This document shows, one piece after another, positions 29,244 to 40,701 of a stretch of DNA of 64,000 nucleotides. Source of the stretch: Rummeliibacillus sp. POC4. Its GTDB lineage: Bacteria > Bacillota > Bacilli > Bacillales_A > Planococcaceae. The stretch is from NCBI RefSeq assembly GCF_003576525.1, contig NZ_QWUA01000007.1, positions 60,911 to 124,910 on the forward strand, read 5' to 3'. Position numbers and translations under genes: made by a program. Under the pieces are notes generated by a model that saw only the letters and a list, made by a program, of their open reading frames with translations, was not told the DNA's origin and did no database searches. Position 1 is the first letter of the stretch, and each line of letters starts with the position of its first letter.

Positions 29244-29247
29244 TAAA

Positions 29248-29457
29248 TTAGAAGTTCTCCAATTTGTAATTTTCACTTGCTTGTTCGTATTCTAAATAAT
29301 TTCCTTCAAGCAATTGAATATATTCGATGTTGTAACCGCGACCTTGAAGCTTTTCACGGGCTTCACGTACATCCTCTGCTTCAAGGTATAAGCTTTTAGT
29401 ATTTTCGCGAACTGGTACTTCAAGCACATTTTCTTGGTAATAAACTTTGTAAATCAT
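29248..29457 (-). CDS. rpoY: RNA polymerase epsilon subunit
   Basis: A 69-aa protein, former YkzG/DUF1447, the small epsilon subunit of Firmicutes RNA polymerase. [10 protein letters not shown] at the start and [16 protein letters not shown] at the end match the family. ATG 29457 has AAAGGAG 8 nt upstream; an in-frame ATG at 29484 would give an unusual extension. It is translationally close to rnjA. Confidence 0.93.
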   Translation of the reverse strand: MIYKVYYQENVLEVPVRENTKSLYLEAEDVREAREKLQGRGYNIEYIQLLEGNYLEYEQASENYKLENF

Positions 29458-29533
29458 TTTTTTGCTCTCCTTTAACACGTTCAAAATAATTGCATTTCCT
29501 TTATATTATCATGTAGATAAACTAAAATAAAGA

Positions 29534-29555
29534 AAAGCCCTCCAAATTATGAAGG
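29534..29555 (-). terminator. Terminator of the small peptide gene
   Basis: On the minus strand GCCCT and AGGGC arms close an 11-nt loop and are followed by TTTTC, just after the 23-aa ORF. Confidence 0.65.
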
Positions 29556-29566
29556 GCAAAGTGATT

Positions 29567-29638
29567 TTATGCGATTGTTTTTTTCTCGAGTAAGCCACGA
29601 AGCCTTTTCAACAGTTGTTTTTTTAGACGTTTGAACAT
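29567..29638 (-). CDS. Putative 23-aa strongly basic amphipathic peptide
   Basis: Read from the minus strand: a 23-codon ORF beginning MFKRLKKQLLKRLRGLLE, with Lys/Arg and Leu spaced as in an amphipathic helix and a net charge near +8. It has its own sigma-A promoter (TTTACA, 17 nt, TATAAT), an AAGGAG ribosome site 10 nt before ATG 29638, and a hairpin terminator after the stop. I do not recognise it. It could be a membrane-active peptide, a leader or regulatory small protein, or the coding part of a short regulatory RNA. Confidence 0.6.
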   Translation of the reverse strand: MFKRLKKQLLKRLRGLLEKKTIA

Positions 29639-29659
29639 GGCATATCACTCCTTATGTTT

Positions 29660-29688
29660 ATTATATTAAATTAGGTAATAAATGTAAA
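29660..29688 (-). promoter_or_regulatory. Sigma-A promoter of the small peptide gene
   Basis: On the minus strand TTTACA (29688-29683), a 17-nt spacer and a perfect TATAAT (29665-29660) lie about 20 nt before the ATG. A mRNA started here would have a very short leader. Confidence 0.65.
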
Positions 29689-29736
29689 GATAATTTCCTT
29701 AACAGTGAAAATATGAAAGAGGGTTGGCAAAATTTT

Positions 29737-30510
29737 ATGAAAAATAAAATTTTATTTTTTGATATTGACGGAACTTTATATAATTCAGAAAAAAAGTTAC
29801 CAAGAGCAACCTACAATGCTATTCAGAAGGCGAAGGAGAATGGACATGAGATAGCGATAGCGACCGGCAGATCACCATTTTTTTTGAAACCAGTATTAGA
29901 GGAGCTCGGTTTAGATTCCTTTGTTAGCTTTAATGGACAATATGTTGTATACAAAGGAAAGGTAATTTCAAAAAGACCAATTCCGATGGAGACAATTGAT
30001 AAACTTGTGGCACAAGCTACAAATGAAAATGTCCCTATTGTCTATTTAGATGATGTGAAAATGACTTCAGCAACAAAAGATGATGAGAGAGTACAAGTTA
30101 GTATGGATTCTTTGTATTATCCGATGCCAGAAGTCGACGAAGAATATTATAAGCATTCAGATATTTATCAGATATTGCTATATGTTAATGAAAAAGAAGA
30201 AGGGAATTATGCATCTCTGTTTCCTGAGTTGAAATTTATTAGATGGCATAAATTTTCTGTAGATGTTATTAATAAAGACGTGTCAAAAGCATACGGAATA
30301 GAACAGTTCTTAAAGAATACGGATTTTGATATTGAGGATGCAATAGCGTTTGGTGATGGATTGAATGATGTAGAAATGCTTCAATCTGTAGGAACTAGTG
30401 TTGCAATGGGGAATGGCCATAAAAAAGCAAAAGAGGCAGCAACATTTGTAACCGATCATGTTGATCACGATGGATTAGCGCTAGCTATGAAAAAATTAGG
30501 TTTATGTTAA
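29737..30510 (+). CDS. ykrA: HAD-superfamily Cof-type sugar/nucleotide phosphatase
   Basis: A 257-aa cytoplasmic phosphatase of the Cof/HAD-IIB group. Catalytic motif I is FFDIDGTLYNS at the start (both Asp present), motif II is IAIATGRSPFF near 42, and motif III/IV is AFGDGLNDVEML near 209. It occupies the place of B. subtilis ykrA, between rpoY-rnjA and def. An upstream ATG at 29713 is possible, but ATG 29737 fits family N-termini. The substrate is not predictable. Confidence 0.88.
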   Translation: MKNKILFFDIDGTLYNSEKKLPRATYNAIQKAKENGHEIAIATGRSPFFLKPVLEELGLDSFVSFNGQYVVYKGKVISKRPIPMETIDKLVAQATNENVPIVYLDDVKMTSATKDDERVQVSMDSLYYPMPEVDEEYYKHSDIYQILLYVNEKEEGNYASLFPELKFIRWHKFSVDVINKDVSKAYGIEQFLKNTDFDIEDAIAFGDGLNDVEMLQSVGTSVAMGNGHKKAKEAATFVTDHVDHDGLALAMKKLGLC

Positions 30511-30534
30511 TGTATTAAATTTAGTTATAAAAAA

Positions 30535-30582
30535 AGGCTATACAAAAGTGAAGGATTTTCACTCTTGTATAGCCTCTTTTTT
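30535..30582. terminator. Bidirectional terminator between ykrA and def
   Basis: An 11-bp outer stem (30535-30545 with 30565-30575) is stacked on an inner 6-bp AGTGAA/TTCACT stem, with A- and T-runs on either side. Confidence 0.9.
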
Positions 30583-31135
30583 ATTCTTCTAATGGACTAG
30601 CATTTGGTATTTCAGCGAAAGGATTGTCCTTATTAATGTGATCGTAGAACATGATGCCGTTTAGATGGTCTAGTTCATGTTGAAATGCTATCGCAGGTAG
30701 ACCTTTTAAACGCATTTTCTTTTCTTCACCATCTGGTGTAAAGAATTTTACTGTAATACGTGCATGACGGGGAACATATCCCGGTACATCCCTGTCAACT
30801 GAAAGACAACCTTCTCCAGAGGATACATAAGATCCTTCTACAGAATGGCTGACAATTTTAGGGTTGATGACAACCATGCTAATTTGTTTGCCTTTACTAT
30901 CAGGTAAATGCAAAGCAAACATTCTTTTAGAGACATTTACTTGTGGAGCTGCAATACCAATGCCTGAACGTAAGCTATGCTTATTTGCTATTTCTGGATC
31001 TTGACTGTTAATCAAAAATTGAAGTAAATCTTCACCTAGTTGCTTTTCTTCTATAGATAGAGGGAAAGTCATTTCTTTTGCAACTTCTCTTAAAGTTGGA
31101 TGACCTTCTCGAATGATATCGTGCATTAAAATCAT
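30581..31135 (-). CDS. def: Peptide deformylase
   Basis: A 184-aa type II deformylase that removes formyl groups from nascent proteins. Metal and active-site motifs are GIGIAAPQ near residue 59, [15 protein letters not shown] near 108 (metal Cys) and [14 protein letters not shown] near 152 (two metal His and the catalytic Glu). Length and place match B. subtilis ykrB (defB). A good promoter (TTGAAT, 16 nt, TATAAT at 31173-31168) precedes it. Confidence 0.96.
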   Translation of the reverse strand: MILMHDIIREGHPTLREVAKEMTFPLSIEEKQLGEDLLQFLINSQDPEIANKHSLRSGIGIAAPQVNVSKRMFALHLPDSKGKQISMVVINPKIVSHSVEGSYVSSGEGCLSVDRDVPGYVPRHARITVKFFTPDGEEKKMRLKGLPAIAFQHELDHLNGIMFYDHINKDNPFAEIPNASPLEE

Positions 31136-31294
31136 AGTGCTCTCCCTTTCAATAATAGTTCCTATTTATTATAACCTAAGAACCTTTGCATTCAATGGAA
31201 AGTAACTAATATACATAAAAGATTGTTTTAGGAATGAAAGAAAAGGTAATAATTGAACTGTTAAAACTGTGTTAGTAAAGAATGATGAAACAAT

Positions 31295-31334
31295 ACTGTT
31301 ATATATAACAGTGTGCCGATTCTGTATGATACAG
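31295..31334. promoter_or_regulatory. Pair of palindromes upstream of pdhA
   Basis: ACTGTTATATATAACAGT (31295-31312) is a perfect 18-bp palindrome, and CTGTATGATACAG (31322-31334) is a 13-bp one. They share related half-sites and lie about 50-90 nt before the pdhA promoter. They are a candidate site for a dimeric regulator of pdh. Confidence 0.45.
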
Positions 31335-31384
31335 TATGTTATCTAAAAGTTTACGCTTATTATTGGATATTATATATACTTACG

Positions 31385-31413
31385 TTGACCGTTGAGTGAC
31401 TATTCGGTATACT
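31385..31413 (+). promoter_or_regulatory. Sigma-A promoter of pdhABCD
   Basis: TTGACC (31385-31390), a 17-nt spacer and TATACT (31408-31413) make a strong sigma-A promoter about 70 nt before the pdhA start. Confidence 0.7.
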
Positions 31414-31469
31414 ATTATAAATGGTTGCTGTATTACTGAAATTAGTATAAAGTTATAATACAGAAATGA

Positions 31470-32600
<1,131 letters not shown>

Positions 32601-32603
32601 CCG

Positions 32604-33581
32604 ATGGCACAAATGACAATGATTCAAGCAATTACAGATGCACTTCGTTGTGAATTAAAAGAAGACGAAAATGTGTTAGTATTCGGTGAAGATGTAGGTG
32701 TAAACGGAGGCGTTTTCCGTGCAACTGAAGGTCTTCAAAAAGAATTTGGTGAGGATCGTGTATTTGATACACCACTTGCTGAATCTGGAATTGGTGGTCT
32801 GTCTATTGGACTCGCTCTTCAAGGATTCCGACCAGTACCTGAAATTCAATTTTTCGGTTTCGTATATGAAGTAATGGATTCGATTTGTGGTCAATTAGCG
32901 CGTATGAGATATCGCTCAGGGGGAAGCCTAGGAGCACCTGTTACAATTCGCTCTCCATTTGGTGGCGGTGTACATACGCCTGAAATGCACTCAGATAGTT
33001 TAGAAGGTTTAGTTGCATCTCAACCGGGACTTAAAGTAGTCGTTCCATCAACTCCTTACGATGCAAAAGGTCTTTTAATCTCATCTATTCGTGATAATGA
33101 TCCCGTTGTATTTTTAGAACACTTAAAACTTTATCGCTCATTCCGTGAAGAAGTACCGGAAGAATCTTATACAATTCCTCTTGGTAAAGCTGATATTAAA
33201 CGTGAAGGGTCAGATATTTCTATTTTTGCCTATGGTGCTATGGTTCATGAATCGTTAAAAGCCGCTGAAGCATTGCAAAAAGAAAATTATTCAGCTGAAG
33301 TGATTGACCTACGAACTATACAGCCATTAGATATTGAAACAATTATTGCATCTGTTGAAAAAACAGGCCGTGCAATTGTTGTTCAAGAGGCTCAAAAACA
33401 AGCTGGTATTGCTGCAAATGTTGTAAGTGAAATTACAGAACGTGCTATTTTAAGTCTTGAAGCACCAGTTTTACGAGTAACAGCACCTGACACAGTTTAC
33501 CCATTCCCACAAGCGGAAGCTGTATGGTTACCAAATTCAAAAGATATTGTTGCAACAGCTAAAAAAGTTTTAGAATTCTAA
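32604..33581 (+). CDS. pdhB: Pyruvate dehydrogenase E1 beta subunit
   Basis: A 325-aa transketolase-type subunit. [19 protein letters not shown] near residue 28 and [20 protein letters not shown] near 115 are typical of E1 beta. The C-terminal transketolase domain includes [12 protein letters not shown]. It pairs with PdhA in the E1 heterotetramer. Confidence 0.97.
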   Translation: MAQMTMIQAITDALRCELKEDENVLVFGEDVGVNGGVFRATEGLQKEFGEDRVFDTPLAESGIGGLSIGLALQGFRPVPEIQFFGFVYEVMDSICGQLARMRYRSGGSLGAPVTIRSPFGGGVHTPEMHSDSLEGLVASQPGLKVVVPSTPYDAKGLLISSIRDNDPVVFLEHLKLYRSFREEVPEESYTIPLGKADIKREGSDISIFAYGAMVHESLKAAEALQKENYSAEVIDLRTIQPLDIETIIASVEKTGRAIVVQEAQKQAGIAANVVSEITERAILSLEAPVLRVTAPDTVYPFPQAEAVWLPNSKDIVATAKKVLEF

Positions 33582-33611
33582 TTTAACTAATACAAAGAAA
33601 GGGTGAATTAC

Positions 33612-34940
33612 ATGGCATATAAATTCCGTTTACCAGATATAGGAGAAGGTATCCATGAGGGAGAAATTGTAAAGTGGTTTGTTAAACCAGGTGATAAAAT
33701 TGAAGAAGATACTGTATTGGCAGAAGTGCAAAATGACAAAGCAGTTGTAGAAATACCTTCTCCAGTTGAAGGTACAGTTGAAAAGGTTCTTGTTGAAGAG
33801 GGTACATTAACAACAGTTGGTACGGTTCTTTTAGAAATTGATGCGCCTGGATACGAAGATCTTGAGCTTCATGGGCATAAGGAAGATGAGGAAGCAGCAA
33901 ATACAGAAGCACAAGTACAAGCGACTGCTGAAGATGGCAAAAAGGTAGAAAAAGCGCCTGTTGTAGAACAAAAGGAACCTGAAACTAAAGCAGTAGAAGC
34001 AGATTCACCAGCGCGTGTAATTGCGATGCCATCTGTTCGTAAATTTGCTCGTGACAACGGTGTGGATATTAAATCAGTTGCAGGAACAGGGAAAAATGGT
34101 CGTGTCCTAAAAGAGGATATTGAGGCATTTAAAAATGGCGGAGCAAAAGAAGACGCAGAAAAAGTGGATGTGTCATCTGCAATTGATGAAAATTCGACTG
34201 AAACAGTTACATCAACACCTGTTGAACTTCAAGGTGAATTCCCAGAAACACGAGAAAAAATGTCTGGCATTCGCCGTGCCATCGCAAAAGCAATGGTTCA
34301 CTCTAAACAAACAGCACCTCATGTAACGCTAATGGATGAAGTAGATGTAACTGAATTAGTGGCACATCGCAAAAAATTCAAAGCTATTGCCGCAGAAAAA
34401 GGTATTAAGCTAACTTATCTTCCTTATGTGGTAAAAGCTCTAGTAAGTACTCTTCGTGAATTCCCAGAGTTTAACCGTTCCTTGGATGATGCAACACAAG
34501 AAATTATTCAAAAGCATTACTATAACATAGGTATTGCAGCAGATACAGATAAAGGATTACTTGTTCCTGTTATCAAACATGCTGATCGTAAATCAGTATT
34601 TGCCGTTTCAGATGAGATCAATCAATTAGCGACAAAAGCTCGTGAAGGAAAATTGGCTTCAAATGAGATGAAAGGTGCTTCTTGCTCAATTACTAATATA
34701 GGTTCAGCAGGTGGCCAATGGTTTACTCCAGTAATTAACCACCCCGAAGTAGCAATTTTGGGAATCGGTAGGATTTCTGAAAAACCTGTGATAAAAAATG
34801 GTGAAATTGTAGCAGCACCTGTGTTAGCATTATCATTGAGCTTTGATCATCGAATGATCGACGGCGCAACTGCTCAACATGCGTTAAACCATATTAAACG
34901 CTTGTTAAGTGAACCTGAATTATTATTAATGGAGGCGTAA
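33612..34940 (+). CDS. pdhC: Dihydrolipoamide acetyltransferase (E2 of pyruvate dehydrogenase)
   Basis: A 442-aa protein with one N-terminal lipoyl domain (lipoyl Lys in [13 protein letters not shown] near residue 43), an acidic Ala/Glu-rich linker, a peripheral-subunit-binding domain ([14 protein letters not shown] near 140) and the catalytic acyltransferase domain with [10 protein letters not shown] near 415. ATG 33612 fits the GAAAGGGTG ribosome site; the GTG at 33603 is less likely. It forms the core of the PDH complex. Confidence 0.97.
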   Translation: MAYKFRLPDIGEGIHEGEIVKWFVKPGDKIEEDTVLAEVQNDKAVVEIPSPVEGTVEKVLVEEGTLTTVGTVLLEIDAPGYEDLELHGHKEDEEAANTEAQVQATAEDGKKVEKAPVVEQKEPETKAVEADSPARVIAMPSVRKFARDNGVDIKSVAGTGKNGRVLKEDIEAFKNGGAKEDAEKVDVSSAIDENSTETVTSTPVELQGEFPETREKMSGIRRAIAKAMVHSKQTAPHVTLMDEVDVTELVAHRKKFKAIAAEKGIKLTYLPYVVKALVSTLREFPEFNRSLDDATQEIIQKHYYNIGIAADTDKGLLVPVIKHADRKSVFAVSDEINQLATKAREGKLASNEMKGASCSITNIGSAGGQWFTPVINHPEVAILGIGRISEKPVIKNGEIVAAPVLALSLSFDHRMIDGATAQHALNHIKRLLSEPELLLMEA

Positions 34941-34945
34941 TTAAA

Positions 34946-36361
34946 ATGGTAGTAGGAGATTTTCCAATCGAAACAGATACAATTGTTATAGGCGCAGGCC
35001 CTGGTGGATATGTAGCTGCAATCCGCGCTGCACAAACTGGACAAAAAGTAACAGTTATTGAACGTGAATACGTAGGAGGCGTATGCTTGAATGTTGGTTG
35101 TATCCCATCAAAAGCATTAATCTCTGTCGGACATCGCTTCGAACAAGCAAAACACTCAGATGATATGGGTGTAATTGTTCCAGAAGTTAAAATTGACTTT
35201 AAAAAAGCTCAAGCATTCAAAGATTCTGTAGTTAAAAAATTAACTGGTGGAGTTTCAGGGTTGTTAAAAGGAAATAATATTGAAGTTGTAAAAGGCGAAG
35301 CTTATTTCCATGATGCAAACTCTTTACGAGTAATCACTGAAAAATCTGCACAAACTTATACATTTAAAAATGCTATTATTGCAACTGGTTCTCGCCCCGT
35401 TGAAATTCCTACATTTAAATTCTCAAATCGTGTATTAAACTCAACTGGCGCACTATCATTACAAGAAGTACCTGAAAAACTTGTTGTAATTGGTGGCGGT
35501 TACATTGGTACTGAACTTGGTTCTGCATATGCTAATCTAGGTTCACAAGTAACAATTCTTGAAGGCGGCAAAGATATTTTAGCTGGCTTTGAAAAACAAA
35601 TGACAACTATCGTTAAAAAAGGTCTTAAGAAAAAAGGCGTAACAATTGAAACAGAAGCTTTAGCACAAGGTGTTGAAGAAACTGAAACAGGTGTTACAGT
35701 TAAATACGAAGTAAAAGGCGAAGCAAAAACTTTGGATGCTGATTATGTATTAGTAACAGTAGGTCGTCGTCCAAATACAAATGATATGGGCTTAGAAGAA
35801 ATTGGTATTGAATTTGGCGAACGTGGCCTATTAAAAGTTGACAAACAAGGTCGTACGAATATACCAAACATTTATGCAATCGGTGATATCGTTCCTGGAC
35901 CACAACTTGCCCATAAAGCATCTTATGAAGGTAAAGTTGCTGCAGAAGCTATTGCTGGACAAAAATCAGTTGTCGATTATCTAGCTATTCCAGCTGTATG
36001 CTTCACAGATCCAGAAATGGCTACTGTAGGTCTTACAGAAGCACAAGCAAAAGAAGAAGGCTTTGAAGTATCTGCTGGCAAATTCCCATTCGCAGCTAAT
36101 GGCCGTGCTCTAGCATTAAACGAAACAGAAGGCTTTGTAAAACTTGTTGCTCGTAAAGAAGATGGTTTATTACTAGGCGCTCAAATTATTGGTGTCGGTG
36201 CATCAGATATGATTGCTGAATTAGGCTTAGCAATTGAAGCTGGTATGACACTTGAAGATGTAGCAATGACAATCCATGCTCACCCTACTTTAGGTGAAAT
36301 TACAATGGAAACTGCAGAAGTTGCATTAGGTAACCCAATTCATATTATTGCTAAAAAATAA
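34946..36361 (+). CDS. pdhD: Dihydrolipoamide dehydrogenase (E3)
   Basis: A 471-aa flavoprotein that reoxidises the lipoyl group with NAD+. FAD-binding [15 protein letters not shown] near residue 17, the redox disulfide in [14 protein letters not shown] near 46, NAD-binding [14 protein letters not shown] near 187 and the C-terminal HAHPTLGE are all present. Its ribosome site, GGAGG, lies in the last codons of pdhC. It probably also serves other 2-oxoacid dehydrogenases. Confidence 0.97.
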   Translation: MVVGDFPIETDTIVIGAGPGGYVAAIRAAQTGQKVTVIEREYVGGVCLNVGCIPSKALISVGHRFEQAKHSDDMGVIVPEVKIDFKKAQAFKDSVVKKLTGGVSGLLKGNNIEVVKGEAYFHDANSLRVITEKSAQTYTFKNAIIATGSRPVEIPTFKFSNRVLNSTGALSLQEVPEKLVVIGGGYIGTELGSAYANLGSQVTILEGGKDILAGFEKQMTTIVKKGLKKKGVTIETEALAQGVEETETGVTVKYEVKGEAKTLDADYVLVTVGRRPNTNDMGLEEIGIEFGERGLLKVDKQGRTNIPNIYAIGDIVPGPQLAHKASYEGKVAAEAIAGQKSVVDYLAIPAVCFTDPEMATVGLTEAQAKEEGFEVSAGKFPFAANGRALALNETEGFVKLVARKEDGLLLGAQIIGVGASDMIAELGLAIEAGMTLEDVAMTIHAHPTLGEITMETAEVALGNPIHIIAKK

Positions 36362-36378
36362 TAATTTCTTTGAAATTA

Positions 36379-36421
36379 CCTCTTAAGATACATTTCCATG
36401 TATCTTAAGGGGCTTTTTTAT
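36379..36421 (+). terminator. Terminator of pdhABCD
   Basis: A 12-bp perfect stem (36382-36393 with 36398-36409), extended by CC/GG, has a 4-nt loop and is followed by CTTTTTT. Confidence 0.9.
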
Positions 36422-36935
36422 TTTTGATGCCAATTATACTTTTTCAGTTTTATACTTCTTAAAAAACTACGAGGAGGACTGAAAAAGCAGCTACATATGT
36501 GATACCAATTTTTATATATGATGAGGATAAATACGTTAATATCTATTGAATGTTAGATTAACTGGCGTTTTATAAAAAAGTAAAACAGGTTTTATCTATC
36601 TCTTGTATTTAATCAGCTTAATCCTTCGAGTAAATGCTTTTTTAACAGAAAATATTATACTTTTGAAATGATCTATCTATTTTTATATAATAGATTTTCC
36701 TTTTTATTACAATGGAAACGAATACATTTGGAAAATTAAATAAAATAATTACATAATAATAACATATTCATGAATAAAAAGACCCTTTTTAAAAATAAGT
36801 ACACATTTTATACAAATTATATCCACAAAATGTTCAAAATGAGTCAATTAAATTATGGAATTAGGTTTTTTTTTATTTTTTTATTAAATATATGGAGGTA
36901 TAATTCATTTGAATTAAAAAATGATTGAAAAACCT

Positions 36936-36974
36936 CAGGAGAAAAAGGCGCGAAAACCTGGGTGCCATTTTTCC
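36936..36974 (+). promoter_or_regulatory. Hairpin/attenuator-like element in the qox leader region
   Basis: GAAAAAGGCGC (36941-36951) pairs with GTGCC-A-TTTTTC (36962-36973), with one G-U pair and one bulged A, and looks like an intrinsic terminator. CAGG at 36936-36939 could pair with CCTG (36957-36960) in its loop, which would compete with or form a pseudoknot with the stem. It matches no riboswitch class that I recognise. Confidence 0.4.
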
Positions 36975-37189
36975 ACTATATAGGTTGTGGGAATATTATT
37001 ATATTGTCCGTTTATATAACATGAGCTATTAAAACATTGAGTGAGTGTTATATACCTACAATCTATAACTGTAGCAAATTCAATCTATATTAATTCAGAA
37101 GGTAGTTTCAAATCTTAGAAGGACGAATACTTCAATAAAACATTTTAAAAGCTTTATATTTTAATTGTTTTTTGAGAAGGGAGTACATT

Positions 37190-38098
37190 ATGAAGAAAAA
37201 AGTTCTTATTATGCCGACAGTTATGGCTTTCTTGGCATTAATGTTGTCTGGCTGCCAACCTTTGATGATTTTTGATCCAAAAGGTCCGAATGCTAAGACT
37301 TTATCGGATACAATCATCTTATCCATAATAGTAATGGCTGTTATTTTATTAGTCGTTTATGTATTACTTGTTAATATGTTAACGAAATATCGTGCATCAA
37401 AACAAACAGCAGATTATGAACCTCCACACGAAGAGGGAAGTAAAGTATTGGAAATCACTTGGACAGTAATTCCAATTTTAATAGTAACCGTTTTAGCAAT
37501 TGTAACGGTATTTACGACTTCTAAAGTTGAAAACCAACCAAAAGGTTATGGGGATAAAAAACCGCTTGTTGTTTATGCTTCATCATCTAACTGGAAATGG
37601 CACTTCAGCTATCCAGAACAAGGTATTGAAACAGTAAACTATGTGAACATCCCTACAGATCGACCAATTGAATTTAGATTGTATTCATTTGGACCAATCA
37701 CAAGTTTCTGGATTCCTCAATTAGCAGGTCAAAAATATGCTATGAGCGATATGGTAACTAAAATACATTTAGCTGCTGATGAAGAAGGTTCATATATGGG
37801 TCGTAACTCAAACTTCAACGGTGAAGGATTTGCGAAAATGGAATTCGAAACACAAGCAATGTCACAAGATGACTTTGATGAATGGGTTAATGACGTAAAA
37901 ACAAATGAACCAAAATTAACAGAAGCAAAATTCAATAAATTATTGAAAACATCTTTCGTAGGAAGAGAAAGTTTTTCTTCAACACACTTATCATTTAGTC
38001 CAGCTCCAATGGATATGAGCAAACACAATGATAGTAAAAAAGAAAAAGATGATTCAAAAGAGTCTCACGAAATGGAAGGAATGGATATGTCTCACTAG
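37190..38098 (+). CDS. qoxA: Cytochrome aa3 quinol oxidase subunit II
   Basis: A 302-aa lipoprotein. The signal peptide ends in the lipobox LSGC (Cys about residue 22), followed by two membrane helices and a cupredoxin-like outer domain. The Cu-A ligands CxxxC and HxxM are absent, as expected for a quinol rather than cytochrome c oxidase. WKWHFSYPEQGIETVNYV and FWIPQLAGQKYAM are typical. The start is ATG 37190 after AAGGGAG; a TTG at 37172 opens the frame but lacks a ribosome site. The C-terminus is His/Met/Asp-rich. It is the first gene of qoxABCD. Confidence 0.95.
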   Translation: MKKKVLIMPTVMAFLALMLSGCQPLMIFDPKGPNAKTLSDTIILSIIVMAVILLVVYVLLVNMLTKYRASKQTADYEPPHEEGSKVLEITWTVIPILIVTVLAIVTVFTTSKVENQPKGYGDKKPLVVYASSSNWKWHFSYPEQGIETVNYVNIPTDRPIEFRLYSFGPITSFWIPQLAGQKYAMSDMVTKIHLAADEEGSYMGRNSNFNGEGFAKMEFETQAMSQDDFDEWVNDVKTNEPKLTEAKFNKLLKTSFVGRESFSSTHLSFSPAPMDMSKHNDSKKEKDDSKESHEMEGMDMSH

Positions 38099-38156
38099 TT
38101 TTAGTGATCGATTTAAAAGATTACTAGACTATTGAGACAAGAAAGGAGTTACACAC

Positions 38157-40100
38157 ATGAGCATGGAAGAATTATTCGCGCCGATGAAAGAGCCGATGAT
38201 TTTAGGTGCTGGGATAAGTATTGTAGTTGGTGCTATTGCGGTATTTGCAGGATTGACTTACTTCAAGAAGTGGGGCTGGCTTTACAAAAACTGGCTAACT
38301 ACTGTCGATCATAAAAAAATCGGTGTCATGTATATCTTTGTAGCATTGGTTATGCTATTTAGAGGTGGTATTGATGCATTATTAATGCGTGCACAAACCG
38401 CTGTCCCAGAGAATGGCTTATTGAATGCGGAGCACTACAATGAAATATTCACAACTCATGGTTTAATCATGATTATCTTTATGGCGATGCCATTTATCAT
38501 TGGTTTGATGAATGTCGTTGTACCATTACAAATTGGTGCACGAGATGTAGCATTTCCAAGATTAAATGCACTTAGCTTCTGGTTATTTGCAGCTGGTGCA
38601 GGTTTACTAAATATTTCCTTCGTAATTGGTGGTTCACCAAACGCAGGATGGTCTTCTTATTTCCCATTAGCAGGTATTGAATTTAACCCTGGTGTAGGGA
38701 ATAACTATTATGCATGGGCTTTACAAATCTCTGGTTTGGGTACTCTAATGACAGGGATTAACTTTATCACAACAATTATGAAAATGCGTGCACCTGGTAT
38801 GAAATTAATGAAAATGCCTATGTTTACTTGGTCAGCATTAATCACAAATATCATCATTACATTTGCATTCCCAGTATTAACTGTTGCACTTGCTTTGATG
38901 ACTTTAGATCGTCAATTTGGTACTAAATTCTTCGCTATGCAAGATGGCGGTATGGATATGCTTTGGGCAAACTTATTCTGGGTTTGGGGACATCCTGAAG
39001 TATATATCGTTATTCTTCCAGCATTCGGTATCTTTAGTGAGGTTATTTCAACATTCTCACGTAAAAACTTATTTGGTTACACATCAATGGTATTTAGTAT
39101 GGTATTAATCTCACTATTATCATTCATGGTATGGGTTCACCATTTCTACACAATGGGTCATGGTGTTATGGTTAATGGTATTTTCTCAACAACAACTATG
39201 TTGATCGCAGTTCCAACGGGTGTTAAAATCTTTAACTGGTTATTAACAATGCGACATGGGAAAATTTCATTTACTACACCTATGCTTTACGCATTAGCGT
39301 TTATTCCGATTTTCACAATCGGTGGGGTAACAGGGGTTATGCTTGCAATGGCAAGTGCCGACTATCAATATCACAACACAATGTTCTTAGTTGCTCACTT
39401 CCACTATGTATTAATCCCAGGTACAGTGTTTGGTGTATTAGCTGGTTATCATTTCTGGTGGCCAAAAATCTTTGGTTTCCGCTTGAATGAAAAATTAGGT
39501 AAAGCAGCATTCTGGTGTATAGCAGTAGGATTTAATGTTGCATTCTTCCCTCTATTTATTTTAGGTTTAGATGGATATGCTCGTCGTATGTACACATACT
39601 CAGCAGATACAGGATTCGGTCCTTTGAATATGTTATCATTCGCTGGTGCTCTTGTGATGGCAGTAGGATTTATGTTAATTTGCTATAACATTTACTACAG
39701 CTTCCGTCATAGTCCACGCGATTTAAATGGCGATCCATGGGATGCACGTTCTCTTGAATGGGCAACTCATAGTCCAGTACCAGAATATAACTTTGCAATT
39801 GTACCAAAAATCAATCGTTTAGATGAATTCTGGTATGCGAAAAAAGAAGGTAGAGATATTACAGCAGGCAAATATGAACGTATTCATATGCCAAATAATA
39901 GTGGCGCTCCAATGTGGATGGCTGGTGTATTATTCTTATTCTCATTCTTCTTTGTATTTAGTGTATGGTCTTTAGTAATTGTATTTGCTGTTGCAACATT
40001 AGGCTTTATGGCTTATCGTTCATTTGAAAAAGATGAAGGTCATCATATTGAAGTGGCTGAAATCGAAGCAACTGAACGTCGATTGAGAGGTGAACAATAA
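38157..40100 (+). CDS. qoxB: Cytochrome aa3 quinol oxidase subunit I
   Basis: A 647-aa, about 14-helix catalytic subunit with the haem and Cu-B ligands: [14 protein letters not shown] near residue 101, [15 protein letters not shown] near 278 (Cu-B His and cross-linked Tyr), [10 protein letters not shown] near 327 and [11 protein letters not shown] near 413. It reduces O2 to water with electrons from menaquinol and pumps protons. Its stop overlaps the qoxC start as TAATG. Confidence 0.97.
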   Translation: MSMEELFAPMKEPMILGAGISIVVGAIAVFAGLTYFKKWGWLYKNWLTTVDHKKIGVMYIFVALVMLFRGGIDALLMRAQTAVPENGLLNAEHYNEIFTTHGLIMIIFMAMPFIIGLMNVVVPLQIGARDVAFPRLNALSFWLFAAGAGLLNISFVIGGSPNAGWSSYFPLAGIEFNPGVGNNYYAWALQISGLGTLMTGINFITTIMKMRAPGMKLMKMPMFTWSALITNIIITFAFPVLTVALALMTLDRQFGTKFFAMQDGGMDMLWANLFWVWGHPEVYIVILPAFGIFSEVISTFSRKNLFGYTSMVFSMVLISLLSFMVWVHHFYTMGHGVMVNGIFSTTTMLIAVPTGVKIFNWLLTMRHGKISFTTPMLYALAFIPIFTIGGVTGVMLAMASADYQYHNTMFLVAHFHYVLIPGTVFGVLAGYHFWWPKIFGFRLNEKLGKAAFWCIAVGFNVAFFPLFILGLDGYARRMYTYSADTGFGPLNMLSFAGALVMAVGFMLICYNIYYSFRHSPRDLNGDPWDARSLEWATHSPVPEYNFAIVPKINRLDEFWYAKKEGRDITAGKYERIHMPNNSGAPMWMAGVLFLFSFFFVFSVWSLVIVFAVATLGFMAYRSFEKDEGHHIEVAEIEATERRLRGEQ

Positions 40101-40699
40101 TGTCAAAAGAAAATAAATCAGTTCCTTTAGAATACAGTACAGAAGAAAATGAATTGAAAATCTTTGGTTTCTGGGTTTTCCTTGGGGCCGAAATCCTTCT
40201 CTTTGCGACATTATTTAGTGTATACTTCGCATTAGTTGATCGCACAGGTTCAGGTCCAACAGGTAAAGAAATTTTTGAATTACCACCTGTATTAGTTGAA
40301 ACATTCGTATTGTTAACAAGTAGTTTCTTAATTGGTTTAGGTGTTCATGCGATGCGTATTGGACGAACTAAAGCAATGATGGTATTCTACATCTTAACTT
40401 TACTTCTAGGGGCTGTATTCCTAGGTGTAGAAATTAATGAGTTCTTAACATATATTCATGATGGCGCAACAATTCAAACTAATGCCTTCATGTCTTCATT
40501 AATGACATTACTAGGTACCCATGGTGCTCACGTAACATTCGGTCTTCTATGGGGTTCAGGCATCTTAATGCAAATTAAAAAACGTGGTTTAAATGCTAAA
40601 ACAGCAAACAAAGCATTTATCTTCTCACTATACTGGCACTTCCTTGATGTTGTATGGATCTTCATCTTCAGCTTTGTTTACTTGAAAGGAGTGTTGTAA
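40100..40699 (+). CDS. qoxC: Cytochrome aa3 quinol oxidase subunit III
   Basis: A 199-aa membrane protein with five helices. FWVFLGAEILLFATLF near residue 24, LGTHGAHVTFGLLWG near 137 and SLYWHFLDVVWIFIFSFVYL at the C-terminus are the COX3-family marks. It is translationally coupled to qoxB by the TAATG overlap and lies 2 nt before qoxD. Confidence 0.96.
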   Translation: MSKENKSVPLEYSTEENELKIFGFWVFLGAEILLFATLFSVYFALVDRTGSGPTGKEIFELPPVLVETFVLLTSSFLIGLGVHAMRIGRTKAMMVFYILTLLLGAVFLGVEINEFLTYIHDGATIQTNAFMSSLMTLLGTHGAHVTFGLLWGSGILMQIKKRGLNAKTANKAFIFSLYWHFLDVVWIFIFSFVYLKGVL

Positions 40700-40701
40700 A
40701 A

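Larger units (their letters stand above)
36362..37189 (+). other. 828-nt AT-rich noncoding region upstream of qoxA
   Basis: Apart from the pdh terminator it holds no credible ORF. Notable elements are a hairpin with a following T run at 36941-36973, a small CCAC/GTGG hairpin at about 36974-36990 and a possible promoter (TTGTCC at 37004-37009, 17 nt, TATTAA at 37027-37032). The unusual length suggests a long regulatory leader or distant operator sites for the oxidase operon. Confidence 0.5.

Noticed and set aside
36422..36935. Search for a T-box or known riboswitch upstream of qoxA
   Set aside because: No specifier loop, T-box sequence or conserved riboswitch core was found; the area is mostly AT-rich sequence.
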